DNA from: Lachnospiraceae bacterium UBA7110
Lineage (GTDB): Bacteria; Bacillota; Clostridia; Lachnospirales; Lachnospiraceae
Direction of reading: 5' to 3'
Length of the DNA stretch: 14,909 nt
Assembly: GCA_002492295.1 (NCBI GenBank)
Contig: DKYC01000072.1
Coordinates: 7,848-22,756, forward strand
Shown here: positions 1-7,586 of the stretch, piece by piece
Numbering within the stretch: the first letter of the stretch is position 1
How the letters are laid out: each line of letters starts with the position of its first letter
Program-made: the position numbers and the translations under genes
The notes under the pieces: generated by a model
Databases searched by the model: none
What the model was told of the DNA's origin: nothing
Seen by the model: only the letters and a program-made list of their open reading frames with translations

Positions 1-1293
1 ATTAAGAAGGCAGGCTGTAATGCACTCTGCGTATATCTTGGAAACTTTGGTCCGGAGATTTCGGAGACACTTCTTGCAAAACATTTCGACGGACCGGCAA
101 TGTTTATAGCGGCGGCAGAGGAGACACAGGGCAATCTTGTCGGTGGACGCGGCGATGCATACTGCGGAATGTTAAATGCAAGCTATAATCTGAAGCTGCG
201 CAATATCAAGGCATATATTCCCGAGTATCCCGTTGGTACGGCGGAGGAATGTGCAGATATGATTCATGAGTTTTTGCCGATTGCAAGGGCGATTATCGGT
301 CTTTCCGATTTAAAGATTATTTCATTTGGTCCAAGACCTTTAAACTTCCTTGCGTGCAATGCGCCAATCAAGCAGCTTTATAATCTTGGGGTTGAAATTG
401 AGGAAAATTCGGAGCTTGATCTTTTTGAGGCATTTAAAAAACATGAGGGTGACGAGAGAATCCCTGCCAAGGTTAAGGAGATGGAGGAGGAGCTTGGACA
501 GGGCAACTTAAAGCCTGAGGTGCTTCCCAAGCTTGCGCAGTATGAGCTGACGCTCCTTGACTGGGTGGAGGCACATAAAGGATACAGAAAATATGTCGCG
601 ATTGCCGGAAAGTGCTGGCCTGCATTCCAGACACAGTTTGGATTTGTACCTTGTTATGTAAACAGCCGCCTGACAGGTATGGGCATTCCTGTTTCCTGCG
701 AGGTTGATATTTACGGCTGCCTGAGTGAGTTTATCGGTACATGTGTAAGTCAGGATGCCGTTACGCTTCTTGATATTAACAATACGGTTCCCGCGGATAT
801 GTATCAGGAGTCTATCAAGGATAAATTCCCGTATACACATAACGATACCTTTATGGGATTTCATTGTGGAAACACAAATACAAAGAAGCTTAGCTTCTGC
901 AATATGAAGTATCAGATGATTATGGCAAGAACGCTTCCTGAGGAGGTTACCCAGGGAACGCTTGAGGGTGATATCATTCCGGGCGATATTACATTCTACC
1001 GTTTACAGTCAACCGCTGACTGCAGACTGCGTGCGTATATCGCACAGGGCGAGGTTCTTCCGGTTGCAACGAAATCCTTCGGAAGTATTGGCGTATTTGC
1101 AATTCCGGAGATGCAGCGTTTTTACAGACATGTATTGATTGAGAAGAATTACCCGCACCACGGAGCGGTAGCGTTTGGACATTTCGGAAAGGCTCTGTAT
1201 GAGGTGTTTAAGTATATCGGCGTACCTGTGGAGGACTTAAACTACAATCAGCCGAAATCGCTTCCGTATCCGACGGAAAATCCGTTTGCATAA
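1..1293 (+). CDS. L-fucose/L-arabinose isomerase family protein (5' end missing)
   Basis: This is a ketol-isomerase of the FucI/AraA superfamily, which interconverts an aldose such as L-fucose and its ketose with a divalent metal in the cytoplasm. The frame is open from base 1, so the start lies left of the window; 430 residues are visible. Fragment residues E234 (in CEVDIYG) and D258 (in LLDIN) are 24 residues apart, the same spacing as the E. coli FucI metal ligands E337 and D361. H386/H387 in YPHHG could supply the third ligand. The C-terminal barrel with conserved GH..KALYE is present. E. coli FucI is about 590 residues, so this is probably one of the shorter clostridial members, near 480-500. 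The exact sugar (fucose, D-arabinose or another) cannot be told from the sequence. A strong terminator follows, so it ends its transcription unit. Confidence 0.82.
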   Translation: MKKAGCNALCVYLGNFGPEISETLLAKHFDGPAMFIAAAEETQGNLVGGRGDAYCGMLNASYNLKLRNIKAYIPEYPVGTAEECADMIHEFLPIARAIIGLSDLKIISFGPRPLNFLACNAPIKQLYNLGVEIEENSELDLFEAFKKHEGDERIPAKVKEMEEELGQGNLKPEVLPKLAQYELTLLDWVEAHKGYRKYVAIAGKCWPAFQTQFGFVPCYVNSRLTGMGIPVSCEVDIYGCLSEFIGTCVSQDAVTLLDINNTVPADMYQESIKDKFPYTHNDTFMGFHCGNTNTKKLSFCNMKYQMIMARTLPEEVTQGTLEGDIIPGDITFYRLQSTADCRLRAYIAQGEVLPVATKSFGSIGVFAIPEMQRFYRHVLIEKNYPHHGAVAFGHFGKALYEVFKYIGVPVEDLNYNQPKSLPYPTENPFA

Positions 1294-1330
1294 TGATACC
1301 GTACAGAACGGTTTGGGGATAAAATGAGAA

Positions 1331-1375
1331 AAGAATCCAGGGTCATTGTTTCGATGACTGCTGGGTTCTTTTTTT
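1331..1375 (+). terminator. Rho-independent terminator of the isomerase gene
   Basis: AGAATCCAG (1332-1340) pairs with CTGGGTTCT (1361-1369) with one G-U, and GTCAT (1342-1346) pairs with ATGAC (1354-1358) around a 7-base loop. The right arm runs directly into an uninterrupted T tract ending at 1375. It separates the isomerase gene from the promoter at 1410. Confidence 0.93.
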
Positions 1376-1409
1376 GGGCAGGTATTCCAAATGGCAAATA
1401 TTGTCAGCA

Positions 1410-1438
1410 TTGTCAAATTATTGAAAATCAAGTATAAT
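1410..1438 (+). promoter_or_regulatory. Sigma-A-type promoter for the FIST-GGDEF unit
   Basis: TTGTCA (1410-1415) and a perfect TATAAT (1433-1438) are separated by 17 bases. It sits just past the upstream terminator and about 50 bases before the start codon at 1490, so the two-gene c-di-GMP unit is probably transcribed on its own by the housekeeping sigma factor. No obvious operator palindrome is seen. Confidence 0.8.
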
Positions 1439-1489
1439 AAAATAAATGATTGCCAAAAAATGTTGTGGGCAAACAAGAAGGAGGATGAC

Positions 1490-3265
1490 ATGAAACAATT
1501 TCAAATCCTCTATAAGGATGATAGGGGGTTCCTTGAAAATCTTGGGGAAATAAAACAATGGCGCACTTTTCATCCGGCACATGTTACAGTTTTCAAAATA
1601 TACTCTCAGGATATGGATTTAGCGCATATCCGTCATATCTGCAGCTGCCTGGACCATGAAATGCCGGATGCACTGTATTTGGGGTGTACGACAAATGCCA
1701 ATATCGTGGATGGGGCATTGTCGGACGCTAAAATTATTTTAACCTGTACCGTTTTTGAATGTGAGACGACACGGGCAAAGCTTCTGCAGTTTCCCTTTTC
1801 GGAGGAAAATGTTGCTTTGGATGTGGCAAAGCTGAGAAAATGCTGTGATGAAAACCCTTGGGTTCTGGCAGTGGAACTGCATGCCACGATTATGGATATG
1901 TCCATGATGGAGTTTTGCAGGGAGATGAGCTGTCTGCGGGAGGATATCCAGGTGTTTGGCGGCGGCGCATTTAATCCCGATATGGATGATGATACGGCGG
2001 TGGTTTTCTCCAAAGGAAACGGTTTTTTGGAGCATGGAATTATTTTTCTGCTGCTGGGCGGACCGGATTTCCATACATACAGCACTTTAATTTCCGGGTG
2101 GAAACCGTTAAAAAGAAGGTTTCGGGTGACAAAGGCGGATCGGGAAATCCTGTATGAGCTGGACGGCAGACCTGCCTTGGACGTGTACCGGAAATTTTTA
2201 AATATCGACAGAAATGACAGGTTTTTTTCCAATACGCTGGAATTTCCGCTTTTTCTGGAGCATGGCAGCATTGATATCCTGCGGTGCCCTTTGGCAGCCA
2301 ATGATGACGATTCCCTTGTGATGTCTTCCGACATACAGGAAGATGCGTTTGTCCGGCTTGCGTATGGGGATCCGGATACCATTCTTGCCAGCGTCAGGGA
2401 GGACGGGCAGAAGATAGCGGACTTTTGCCCGGAGGTGATACAGACTTTTTCCTGTGCGGCAAGAAGGGCGTTTTGGGGGGACAAAAATATCAGTGATGAA
2501 ACGATTTTGTTTAACCGGATTGCGCCAACAATGGGATTTTACACGCACGGCGAGTTCCTGCGTATCAAAGGGGATATGCTCAATTTCAATGTGACGCTTG
2601 TGGTTGTTGCCATGCGGGAAGGGGAACCGCCAAAGGACGGCAAAAAGGTGGATATTGCCGATGCGTACATCGAGAAGGACGATAATAAGCGGATACCGAT
2701 TATCAGACGGTTTGTTTCCTTTATTGAGGCGTCCACGGCGGAGTTGGAGGAAATGAATAGGAAACTTGCCATAAGCTCTGTCACGGACGGGTTGACGAGG
2801 CTGTATAACCGTGCGGAGATTGAGCGAAGGATTCACAGGGCTTTGGATAAACGCAGGAATCAGGAAACCCACGGCGATATTTCCCTGATTATGCTGGATA
2901 TTGACAACTTTAAAAGGGTAAATGATATTTACGGGCACAAGGAGGGCGACCACGTTATCCAGGCGCTGTCGGATGTCCTTAGGAATGCTGCTGCCAAGGT
3001 GCGCTCCTGCTTTCTTGGGCGTTGGGGCGGCGAGGAATTTATGATACTTTTGTCGGACAGCAATGCGGATGACGCAGTTGTTCTGGCGGAGAAAATACGC
3101 CTGGAGTTTGCTTCGGTATCCTATGAAACTGCCGGCTGTCAGACCGTCAGCATCGGGGTTACGCAGGCGAAGGATGAAACTGCCGATGCGCTTTACATCA
3201 GGGTAGACAAGGCCCTTTACATGGCGAAGGCAGCCGGAAAAAATCAGGTTGTGAGACTGGATTAG
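1490..3265 (+). CDS. FIST-domain sensor diguanylate cyclase (FIST-GGDEF)
   Basis: This cytoplasmic protein of 591 residues very likely makes cyclic di-GMP from two GTP. Residues about 10-390 match the FIST N and C sensor domains, a family predicted to bind small ligands such as amino acids; the FIST_C part begins shortly after the GWKPL stretch near residue 203. A short helix (about 408-430) links to a GGDEF domain at 432-591 with DGLTRLYNR, the metal site D470-I471-D472 and an intact GGEEF at 513-517, so catalysis is expected. The four residues at the usual inhibitory-site position (RxxD five residues before GGEEF) are VRSC, so product inhibition is probably lost. An ATG at 1391 is in frame, but it lies upstream of the promoter and has no ribosome site. 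The ATG at 1490 follows AAGAAGGAGG. The next gene starts 21 bases after the stop. Confidence 0.9.
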   Translation: MKQFQILYKDDRGFLENLGEIKQWRTFHPAHVTVFKIYSQDMDLAHIRHICSCLDHEMPDALYLGCTTNANIVDGALSDAKIILTCTVFECETTRAKLLQFPFSEENVALDVAKLRKCCDENPWVLAVELHATIMDMSMMEFCREMSCLREDIQVFGGGAFNPDMDDDTAVVFSKGNGFLEHGIIFLLLGGPDFHTYSTLISGWKPLKRRFRVTKADREILYELDGRPALDVYRKFLNIDRNDRFFSNTLEFPLFLEHGSIDILRCPLAANDDDSLVMSSDIQEDAFVRLAYGDPDTILASVREDGQKIADFCPEVIQTFSCAARRAFWGDKNISDETILFNRIAPTMGFYTHGEFLRIKGDMLNFNVTLVVVAMREGEPPKDGKKVDIADAYIEKDDNKRIPIIRRFVSFIEASTAELEEMNRKLAISSVTDGLTRLYNRAEIERRIHRALDKRRNQETHGDISLIMLDIDNFKRVNDIYGHKEGDHVIQALSDVLRNAAAKVRSCFLGRWGGEEFMILLSDSNADDAVVLAEKIRLEFASVSYETAGCQTVSIGVTQAKDETADALYIRVDKALYMAKAAGKNQVVRLD

Positions 3266-3286
3266 GGAAAACGGGAAGGTGATAGT

Positions 3287-4957
3287 GTGAGTGATATTTT
3301 TAACAATGAACTGTTTGAAGCGTTTGCGTCGGCGTCCGACCATGTTTACATCTATGTATGCGATATGAAGACGGATATTTCGCGCTGGTCCAAGGCTGCA
3401 GTGGATTATTTCGGGCTGGAGGGAGAATATCTGGAGGATGCGGCAAATGTGTGGGGACAGCATGTCCATCCGGATGACCTGAAGGCATATACGGAAGATA
3501 TTGAGGGTGTGTTTTCCGGAAAACGGAAGTACCATAACTGCCAATACAGGGCGAGGAACGCATCAGGCAGGTATGTGTGGGTGGAATGCAAGGGCAGCGT
3601 GATTTGGGATGCACAGGGAAATCCGATTATTTTTGCGGGACTGATGACAAGAATCGACGGACAGAGCAAGTACGATTCCCTGACCGGGCTTTTGACGACA
3701 CAGGAGCTGCATTATTTTGACTTTGCCTCCCAGCCGGGAATTGCCCTGCTGATTGGAATGGACGGATTTCGGAAGACGATAAGCAACTACGGGTATAATA
3801 TCGGGGACGAGCTTTTAATCAGGTTTTCGAGGATAATGAGTGATTTATGTAAGCCTGAATGGAGGGTATTGCGGTTTAGCGGCGATGAATTTCTCGTGCT
3901 TGCCTTTATGTCTGATTTACGGGAAATGATGAATTTTTATAAGGAGCTGTGCAGGGAAACGGATACCATAAAACTGGAGGACGGGCGCAAGGTTGGCGTT
4001 TCCATTTCGGCAGGAGGGGTGCTGTTTCCAAAGGATGCGGACAGCAGGGAGGTTCTGATTAACAAACTGGAGCACTCGCTGGAATTTGCCAAAAATAACC
4101 AAAGGGGAAGCCTGATTTTTTTCTCGGAGGAGATTGCCAGAAACCATGAGAGAGGACTGGTTTTGCGCGAGGATTTAAAACAGAGCATTCAGAACGGTTT
4201 TAAGGGGTTTGAACTGTACTTCCAGCCGTTTATCAGCCCGGCTTTTGGTACGATTGCCGGCTGTGAATGTCTTCTGCGCTGGAAGGGCGAACGGATTCGG
4301 GATTCTTATCCGATGGAGTTTATTAAGGTTTTGGAGGACTACGGCTATATCAATGCGGTAGGCTTTTGGGTCATGGAGCAGGCAATCCGACAGCAGGTGG
4401 CATGGCGCGAACGATACGGGGAGCTGCAGGTAAGCTTCAATGTCTCTTATCAACAGTTTTTGGACGAAACTTTTGAGGAACGGGCGATTGCATGTGTAAA
4501 AAAATATGGGGCAGATCCCAATTATATTATAATAGAGCTTACGGAAAGCTGTCAGGTAGAGGCTCCAAAAGAGCTTGCGGCGATATTTGGCAGACTGCGG
4601 GAACAGGGGTTTCGGATTGCGCTGGATGACTTTGGAACGGCATATGCGTCAATGGAGATGCTGAAATGGCTTCCTGTGGATTATATTAAGGTAGAGCATT
4701 CTTTTATCAGGGAGCTTGCGCAGCCGGGACATGACATCGACTATGTCATTGTTGACAGTCTGCTGGAAATGTGCAGGCGTTTGGGGTACCATTCCATTAT
4801 AGAGGGCGTGGAGGACGGTAAAGTGGCGGATATCGTGGGACCGCTGAACGCCACATTGCTGCAGGGATACCATTATTCGCATCCGATTTGCAGGGACGAT
4901 TTTGAAAAGCTGTTGGATGACGGAAAGACGCGGAAAGACGGGCAGATGATAAAATGA
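3287..4957 (+). CDS. PAS-GGDEF(degenerate)-EAL protein, probable c-di-GMP phosphodiesterase
   Basis: A soluble 556-residue signalling protein predicted to hydrolyse cyclic di-GMP to pGpG. Residues about 10-125 form a PAS_3-type sensor (HPDD...Y, YVWVECKG). The GGDEF domain (about 130-285) looks inactive: the signature is SGDEF (198-202) and the first metal Asp is replaced by Gly in IGMDGF. The EAL domain (about 295-545) reads E327-C328-L329 in place of EAL but keeps the catalytic set: Asn in SFNVS, Glu in IELTES, both Asp in LDDFGT, Lys in DYIKVEHSF, Glu in IIEGVE and Gln in LLQGY. One loop Gly is Ala (DDFGTAYAS). The start is a GTG at 3287 after GGGAAGGTGAT. It is probably co-transcribed with the upstream cyclase, giving a maker-breaker pair. 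Phosphodiesterase activity is likely but not certain. Confidence 0.88.
   Translation: MSDIFNNELFEAFASASDHVYIYVCDMKTDISRWSKAAVDYFGLEGEYLEDAANVWGQHVHPDDLKAYTEDIEGVFSGKRKYHNCQYRARNASGRYVWVECKGSVIWDAQGNPIIFAGLMTRIDGQSKYDSLTGLLTTQELHYFDFASQPGIALLIGMDGFRKTISNYGYNIGDELLIRFSRIMSDLCKPEWRVLRFSGDEFLVLAFMSDLREMMNFYKELCRETDTIKLEDGRKVGVSISAGGVLFPKDADSREVLINKLEHSLEFAKNNQRGSLIFFSEEIARNHERGLVLREDLKQSIQNGFKGFELYFQPFISPAFGTIAGCECLLRWKGERIRDSYPMEFIKVLEDYGYINAVGFWVMEQAIRQQVAWRERYGELQVSFNVSYQQFLDETFEERAIACVKKYGADPNYIIIELTESCQVEAPKELAAIFGRLREQGFRIALDDFGTAYASMEMLKWLPVDYIKVEHSFIRELAQPGHDIDYVIVDSLLEMCRRLGYHSIIEGVEDGKVADIVGPLNATLLQGYHYSHPICRDDFEKLLDDGKTRKDGQMIK
4921..4940 (+). repeat. Perfect 10-base tandem duplication in the phosphodiesterase tail
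   Basis: CGGAAAGACG occurs twice head to tail, encoding part of the charged tail after the EAL domain. The unit is not a multiple of three, so loss of one copy would shift frame, but it would only replace and shorten the last few residues outside the folded domain. Confidence 0.9.
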
Positions 4958-4989
4958 TTGACGCATCCGAGAAATGATGCTAGTATAAC
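4958..4989 (+). promoter_or_regulatory. Extended -10 promoter for trpS
   Basis: TTGACG (4958-4963) begins on the base after the upstream stop codon. A 17-base spacer leads to TAGTAT (4981-4986), preceded by the extended -10 element TGC (4978-4980). TATAAC at 4984-4989 is an alternative -10 at a poorer 20-base spacing. The leader is too short for a T-box, so tRNA-dependent antitermination is not expected. Confidence 0.6.
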
Positions 4990-5038
4990 AGGAGATTAAA
5001 GATTAAAATTCAGCATAACAGCCAAAGGGGAAAATAAA

Positions 5039-6133
5039 ATGAGCAAAATAATATTAACCGGTGACCGGCCGACCGGAAGACTTCACATCGGACATTACGT
5101 AGGCTCGCTCAGGCGGCGTGTGGAGCTCCAGAATTCCGGGGAATTTGATAAGATTTATATCATGATAGCGGATGCGCAGGCGCTGACGGACAATTTCGAA
5201 AATCCTGAAAAAGTGCGTCAGAACGTGATAGAAGTAGCGCTCGACTATCTTTCGGCAGGACTTGACCCTGAAAAATCCACGCTTTTTATCCAGTCGCAGA
5301 TTTCCGAACTGACAGAACTGACATTCTATTACATGAATTTGGTAACAGTCTCAAGACTGCAGCGGAATCCGACCGTAAAAAATGAAATCCAGCTTCGCAA
5401 TTTTGAAGCGAGCATTCCTGTCGGATTTTTCACATACCCAATCAGTCAGGCGGCGGATATCACGTTCTGCAAAGCAAACGTCGTGCCTGTGGGTGAGGAC
5501 CAGCTTCCGATGATTGAACAGACAAAGGAAATCGTGCACAAATTTAACGCCATATATGCCCCCGAAAATCCCGTGCTGGTTGAACCAAAGGCGCTTATTC
5601 CGGAGGCGGAAGCGTGCAAGCGTCTTCCCGGAACGGACGGAAAGGCCAAAATGAGTAAATCGCTTGGAAACTGTATTTATCTTGCGGACAGCGCGGACGA
5701 GGTGCGCGCAAAAATCATGAGTATGTACACGGACCCGCTTCACCTGCAGGTGAGTGACCCCGGACATTTGGAGGGCAATACGGTATTTACATACCTTGAC
5801 GCGTTTGCAAAGGAGGAACACTTTGGGCGTTACTGTCCGGATTATGCAAATCTTGATGAAATGAAGGCGCATTATCAAAAAGGCGGACTTGGGGATGTGA
5901 AGGTAAAAAAATTCCTGAATAATGTCGTCCAGGAGGAGCTTGAGCCAATCAGAAACAGACGTGCGGAGTATGAGAAGGATATCCCGGAGATTTATAACAT
6001 TTTAAAGAAGGGTTCCGACGCCGCGAGAGAGGTTGCGGCGCAGACTTTGTCCGAAGTAAAGAATGCGATGAAAATCGACTATTTTGAGGATATGGAGCTG
6101 ATACAGGAACAGAGCAGGCGCTATTCCAAATAA
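5039..6133 (+). CDS. trpS: Tryptophanyl-tRNA synthetase
   Basis: TrpRS charges tRNA-Trp with tryptophan using ATP, acting as a cytoplasmic homodimer. The class I signatures are intact: HIGH at residues 16-19 within GDRPTGRLHIGHYVGSL, and KMSKS at 204-208. The 364-residue length fits a bacterial TrpRS; the GDRPTG N-terminus marks the branch common in Firmicutes. The ATG at 5039 follows AAAGGGG at a spacing of about 8 bases. The gene is bracketed by its own promoter and a strong terminator, so it is a single-gene unit unrelated to the signalling genes on either side. I see no truncation or odd residue. Confidence 0.96.
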   Translation: MSKIILTGDRPTGRLHIGHYVGSLRRRVELQNSGEFDKIYIMIADAQALTDNFENPEKVRQNVIEVALDYLSAGLDPEKSTLFIQSQISELTELTFYYMNLVTVSRLQRNPTVKNEIQLRNFEASIPVGFFTYPISQAADITFCKANVVPVGEDQLPMIEQTKEIVHKFNAIYAPENPVLVEPKALIPEAEACKRLPGTDGKAKMSKSLGNCIYLADSADEVRAKIMSMYTDPLHLQVSDPGHLEGNTVFTYLDAFAKEEHFGRYCPDYANLDEMKAHYQKGGLGDVKVKKFLNNVVQEELEPIRNRRAEYEKDIPEIYNILKKGSDAAREVAAQTLSEVKNAMKIDYFEDMELIQEQSRRYSK

Positions 6134-6149
6134 AAATAATGCCAAAGAC

Positions 6150-6181
6150 AGGAGGCTTTTGAGAAAAGGCTTCCTTTTTTT
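6150..6181 (+). terminator. Rho-independent terminator of trpS
   Basis: AGGAGGCTTTT (6150-6160) pairs with AAAGGCTTCCT (6165-6175) as an 11-base-pair stem with two wobble pairs and a GAGA loop. A run of T (6175-6181) follows directly. Confidence 0.93.
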
Positions 6182-6215
6182 ATGCCATTTATTGTGGTGA
6201 AAATCAATTCTGTAA

Positions 6216-6245
6216 GTATAGGATAGAAAATTTGAGCAAAAATAA
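6216..6245 (+). promoter_or_regulatory. Weak candidate forespore (sigma-F-like) promoter upstream of spoVAD
   Basis: GTATA (6216-6220) matches the sigma-F -35 element. About 15 bases later GCAAAAATAA (6236-6245) gives a partial match to the GGnnAnAHTR -10 element, with two mismatches at informative positions. No convincing housekeeping promoter is seen in this 168-base gap, and expression in the developing spore would fit the gene. The AT-rich composition makes chance matches easy. Confidence 0.2.
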
Positions 6246-6301
6246 TCCGTAGGAAATCATCAGCTGGTCTGTGCTTTGCTGACGGCAGAAAGGATACGGT
6301 T

Positions 6302-7405
6302 ATGGAAATGGAAAACAGTTTATCGAAAAATAAACCGCTTGGGGTATCAAGCGTGGCATATGCAAATCCCGTGTTGATTATGGGGAGCGGAAATATCGTA
6401 GGACAGATGGAAAACGAAGGACCGCTTGCGGGAAGTTTTGACAAGGTAAGCGACGATAAAAACGATATGTTTGGCGAGGACTCTTGGGAAAAGGCGGAGA
6501 GTCAGCTCCAAAAGCAGGCGGTTGCGCTTACGCTGCAAAAGACATGCGCGCAGGCAAATGACGTGCGCTATTTATTTGCGGGGGATTTACTGGGGCAGAA
6601 TATTGCAAGCTCGTTCGGTATTAAGGATTACAATATTCCACTGTTTGGATTATACGGCGCATGTTCGACTTGTGGGGAATCGATGATTCTTGGCAGTATG
6701 AATATTGCGGCAGGCTATGCGGACCGGGTAATTGCGCTCACCTCAAGCCACTTTGCAAGCGCGCAGAAGGAGTTTCGTTTTCCGCTGGAATACGGAAGCC
6801 AGAGACCGCTCTACGCTTCCTGGACGGTGACGGGAAGCGCGGCATTTTTATTACAGGACGTTCATGCAAACGGGAAATCAACAAACGGCAGGCAGATTAA
6901 AAACGTGTTGGAATCGGAGCATGGCGGTAAAGTCGGGATTACGGGTGTTACGGCAGGCAAAATAGAGGATTTTGGCATTAAGGATTCGTTTAATATGGGT
7001 TGTGCGATGGCTCCGGCAGCCGCATGGACGATTGCGACGCACCTGAAGGACTTTGGAAGGACGCCAAAGGATTACGACGCTATTTTTACAGGGGATCTTG
7101 GAAGCGTGGGACAGCAGGCGCTGTTTAATCTGCTTTCACAGGAGGATATTGACATTTCGGATAATCACTATGACTGCGGTATGCTGATTTATGACGCCGA
7201 AAAACAGGACGTCCATGCAGGCGGAAGCGGATGCGGGTGTTCGGCGGTGGTGCTGTCCGCACATATTCTGCCAAAGCTTGCAAAAAAGGAATGGAGGCGC
7301 ATTCTGTTTGTCCCGACGGGTGCGCTGCTCAACAAGACTTCCTTTAATGAGGGGCAGAACGTTCCGGGAATTGCGCATGCGGTTGTCATTGAGGCGCTTC
7401 CGTAA
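6302..7405 (+). CDS. spoVAD: SpoVAD-like stage V sporulation protein (thiolase fold)
   Basis: SpoVAD is a thiolase-fold protein of the SpoVA system, which moves dipicolinic acid into the forespore; the B. subtilis protein binds dipicolinate. Family hallmarks run along the chain: GPLAGSFDK, FAGDLLGQN, GACSTCGES with the thiolase-position Cys at residue 121, TSSHFASAQKEFRFPLEYG, WTVTGSAA, MGCAMAPAAAWTI, FTGDLGSVG, GGSGCGCSAVV and PTGALL. At 367 residues it is about 30 longer than B. subtilis SpoVAD, mainly through a longer N-terminus and extra residues around 195-215. The ATG at 6302 follows GAAAGGA by 7 bases; an ATG two codons later is too far from it. Usual partners spoVAC and spoVAE are absent here, as both flanks are unrelated, so this is an isolated or second copy. 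No terminator is evident after it. Confidence 0.92.
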   Translation: MEMENSLSKNKPLGVSSVAYANPVLIMGSGNIVGQMENEGPLAGSFDKVSDDKNDMFGEDSWEKAESQLQKQAVALTLQKTCAQANDVRYLFAGDLLGQNIASSFGIKDYNIPLFGLYGACSTCGESMILGSMNIAAGYADRVIALTSSHFASAQKEFRFPLEYGSQRPLYASWTVTGSAAFLLQDVHANGKSTNGRQIKNVLESEHGGKVGITGVTAGKIEDFGIKDSFNMGCAMAPAAAWTIATHLKDFGRTPKDYDAIFTGDLGSVGQQALFNLLSQEDIDISDNHYDCGMLIYDAEKQDVHAGGSGCGCSAVVLSAHILPKLAKKEWRRILFVPTGALLNKTSFNEGQNVPGIAHAVVIEALP

Positions 7406-7450
7406 ACAATCAATCTTTTATGGGCATATTGTAACAAATAAACAAAACTT

Positions 7451-7480
7451 TTGTAAAAACGGTAGATATTTCAATACAAT
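7451..7480 (+). promoter_or_regulatory. Promoter for the CoA ligase-PocR-EAL operon
   Basis: TTGTAA (7451-7456) and TACAAT (7475-7480) lie 18 bases apart in an AT-rich gap with no terminator upstream. It predicts a leader of about 100 bases that holds the hairpin at 7520-7548. Some read-through from spoVAD is also possible. Confidence 0.55.
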
Positions 7481-7519
7481 AATGATAAAATAAAAAAGTA
7501 TGTTAATAAAACATGAGCC

Positions 7520-7548
7520 GGCTGCGGCTTTGAATAATGGCTGCAGCC
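7520..7548 (+). promoter_or_regulatory. GC-rich hairpin in the CoA ligase leader
   Basis: GGCTGCGGCT (7520-7529) can pair with GGCTGCAGCC (7539-7548) as a 10-base-pair stem with two G-U pairs around a 9-base loop. It stands out as the only GC-rich segment of an AT-rich leader and lies about 38 bases before the start codon. No T tract follows, so it is not a simple terminator. The right arm is itself a palindrome, so it could also be a protein-binding site. Its function is unknown. Confidence 0.5.
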
Positions 7549-7586
7549 TGGAAGCAAATAGGGATAAAAAGCGAGGAGTTACAATA

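Noticed and set aside
1391..1489. In-frame upstream ATG extending the FIST-GGDEF protein by 33 residues
   Set aside because: It lies upstream of the promoter's -10 and has no ribosome site, while ATG 1490 has a near-perfect one.
2198..3544. 448-codon open frame on the minus strand
   Set aside because: It lies antisense to two well-recognised signalling genes, its protein resembles no family, and it is explained by codon bias of the real genes.
4958..5038. Possible T-box leader before trpS
   Set aside because: The 81-base gap is too short and has neither the T-box sequence nor a terminator/antiterminator pair.
7500..7586. In-frame ATG extending the CoA ligase by 29 residues
   Set aside because: No ribosome site precedes it, the hairpin lies inside it, and the extension does not look like family sequence.
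7406..7586. Possible c-di-GMP riboswitch before the CoA ligase operon
   Set aside because: The conserved GEMM core and tetraloop-receptor sequences are not present; only a single hairpin is seen.
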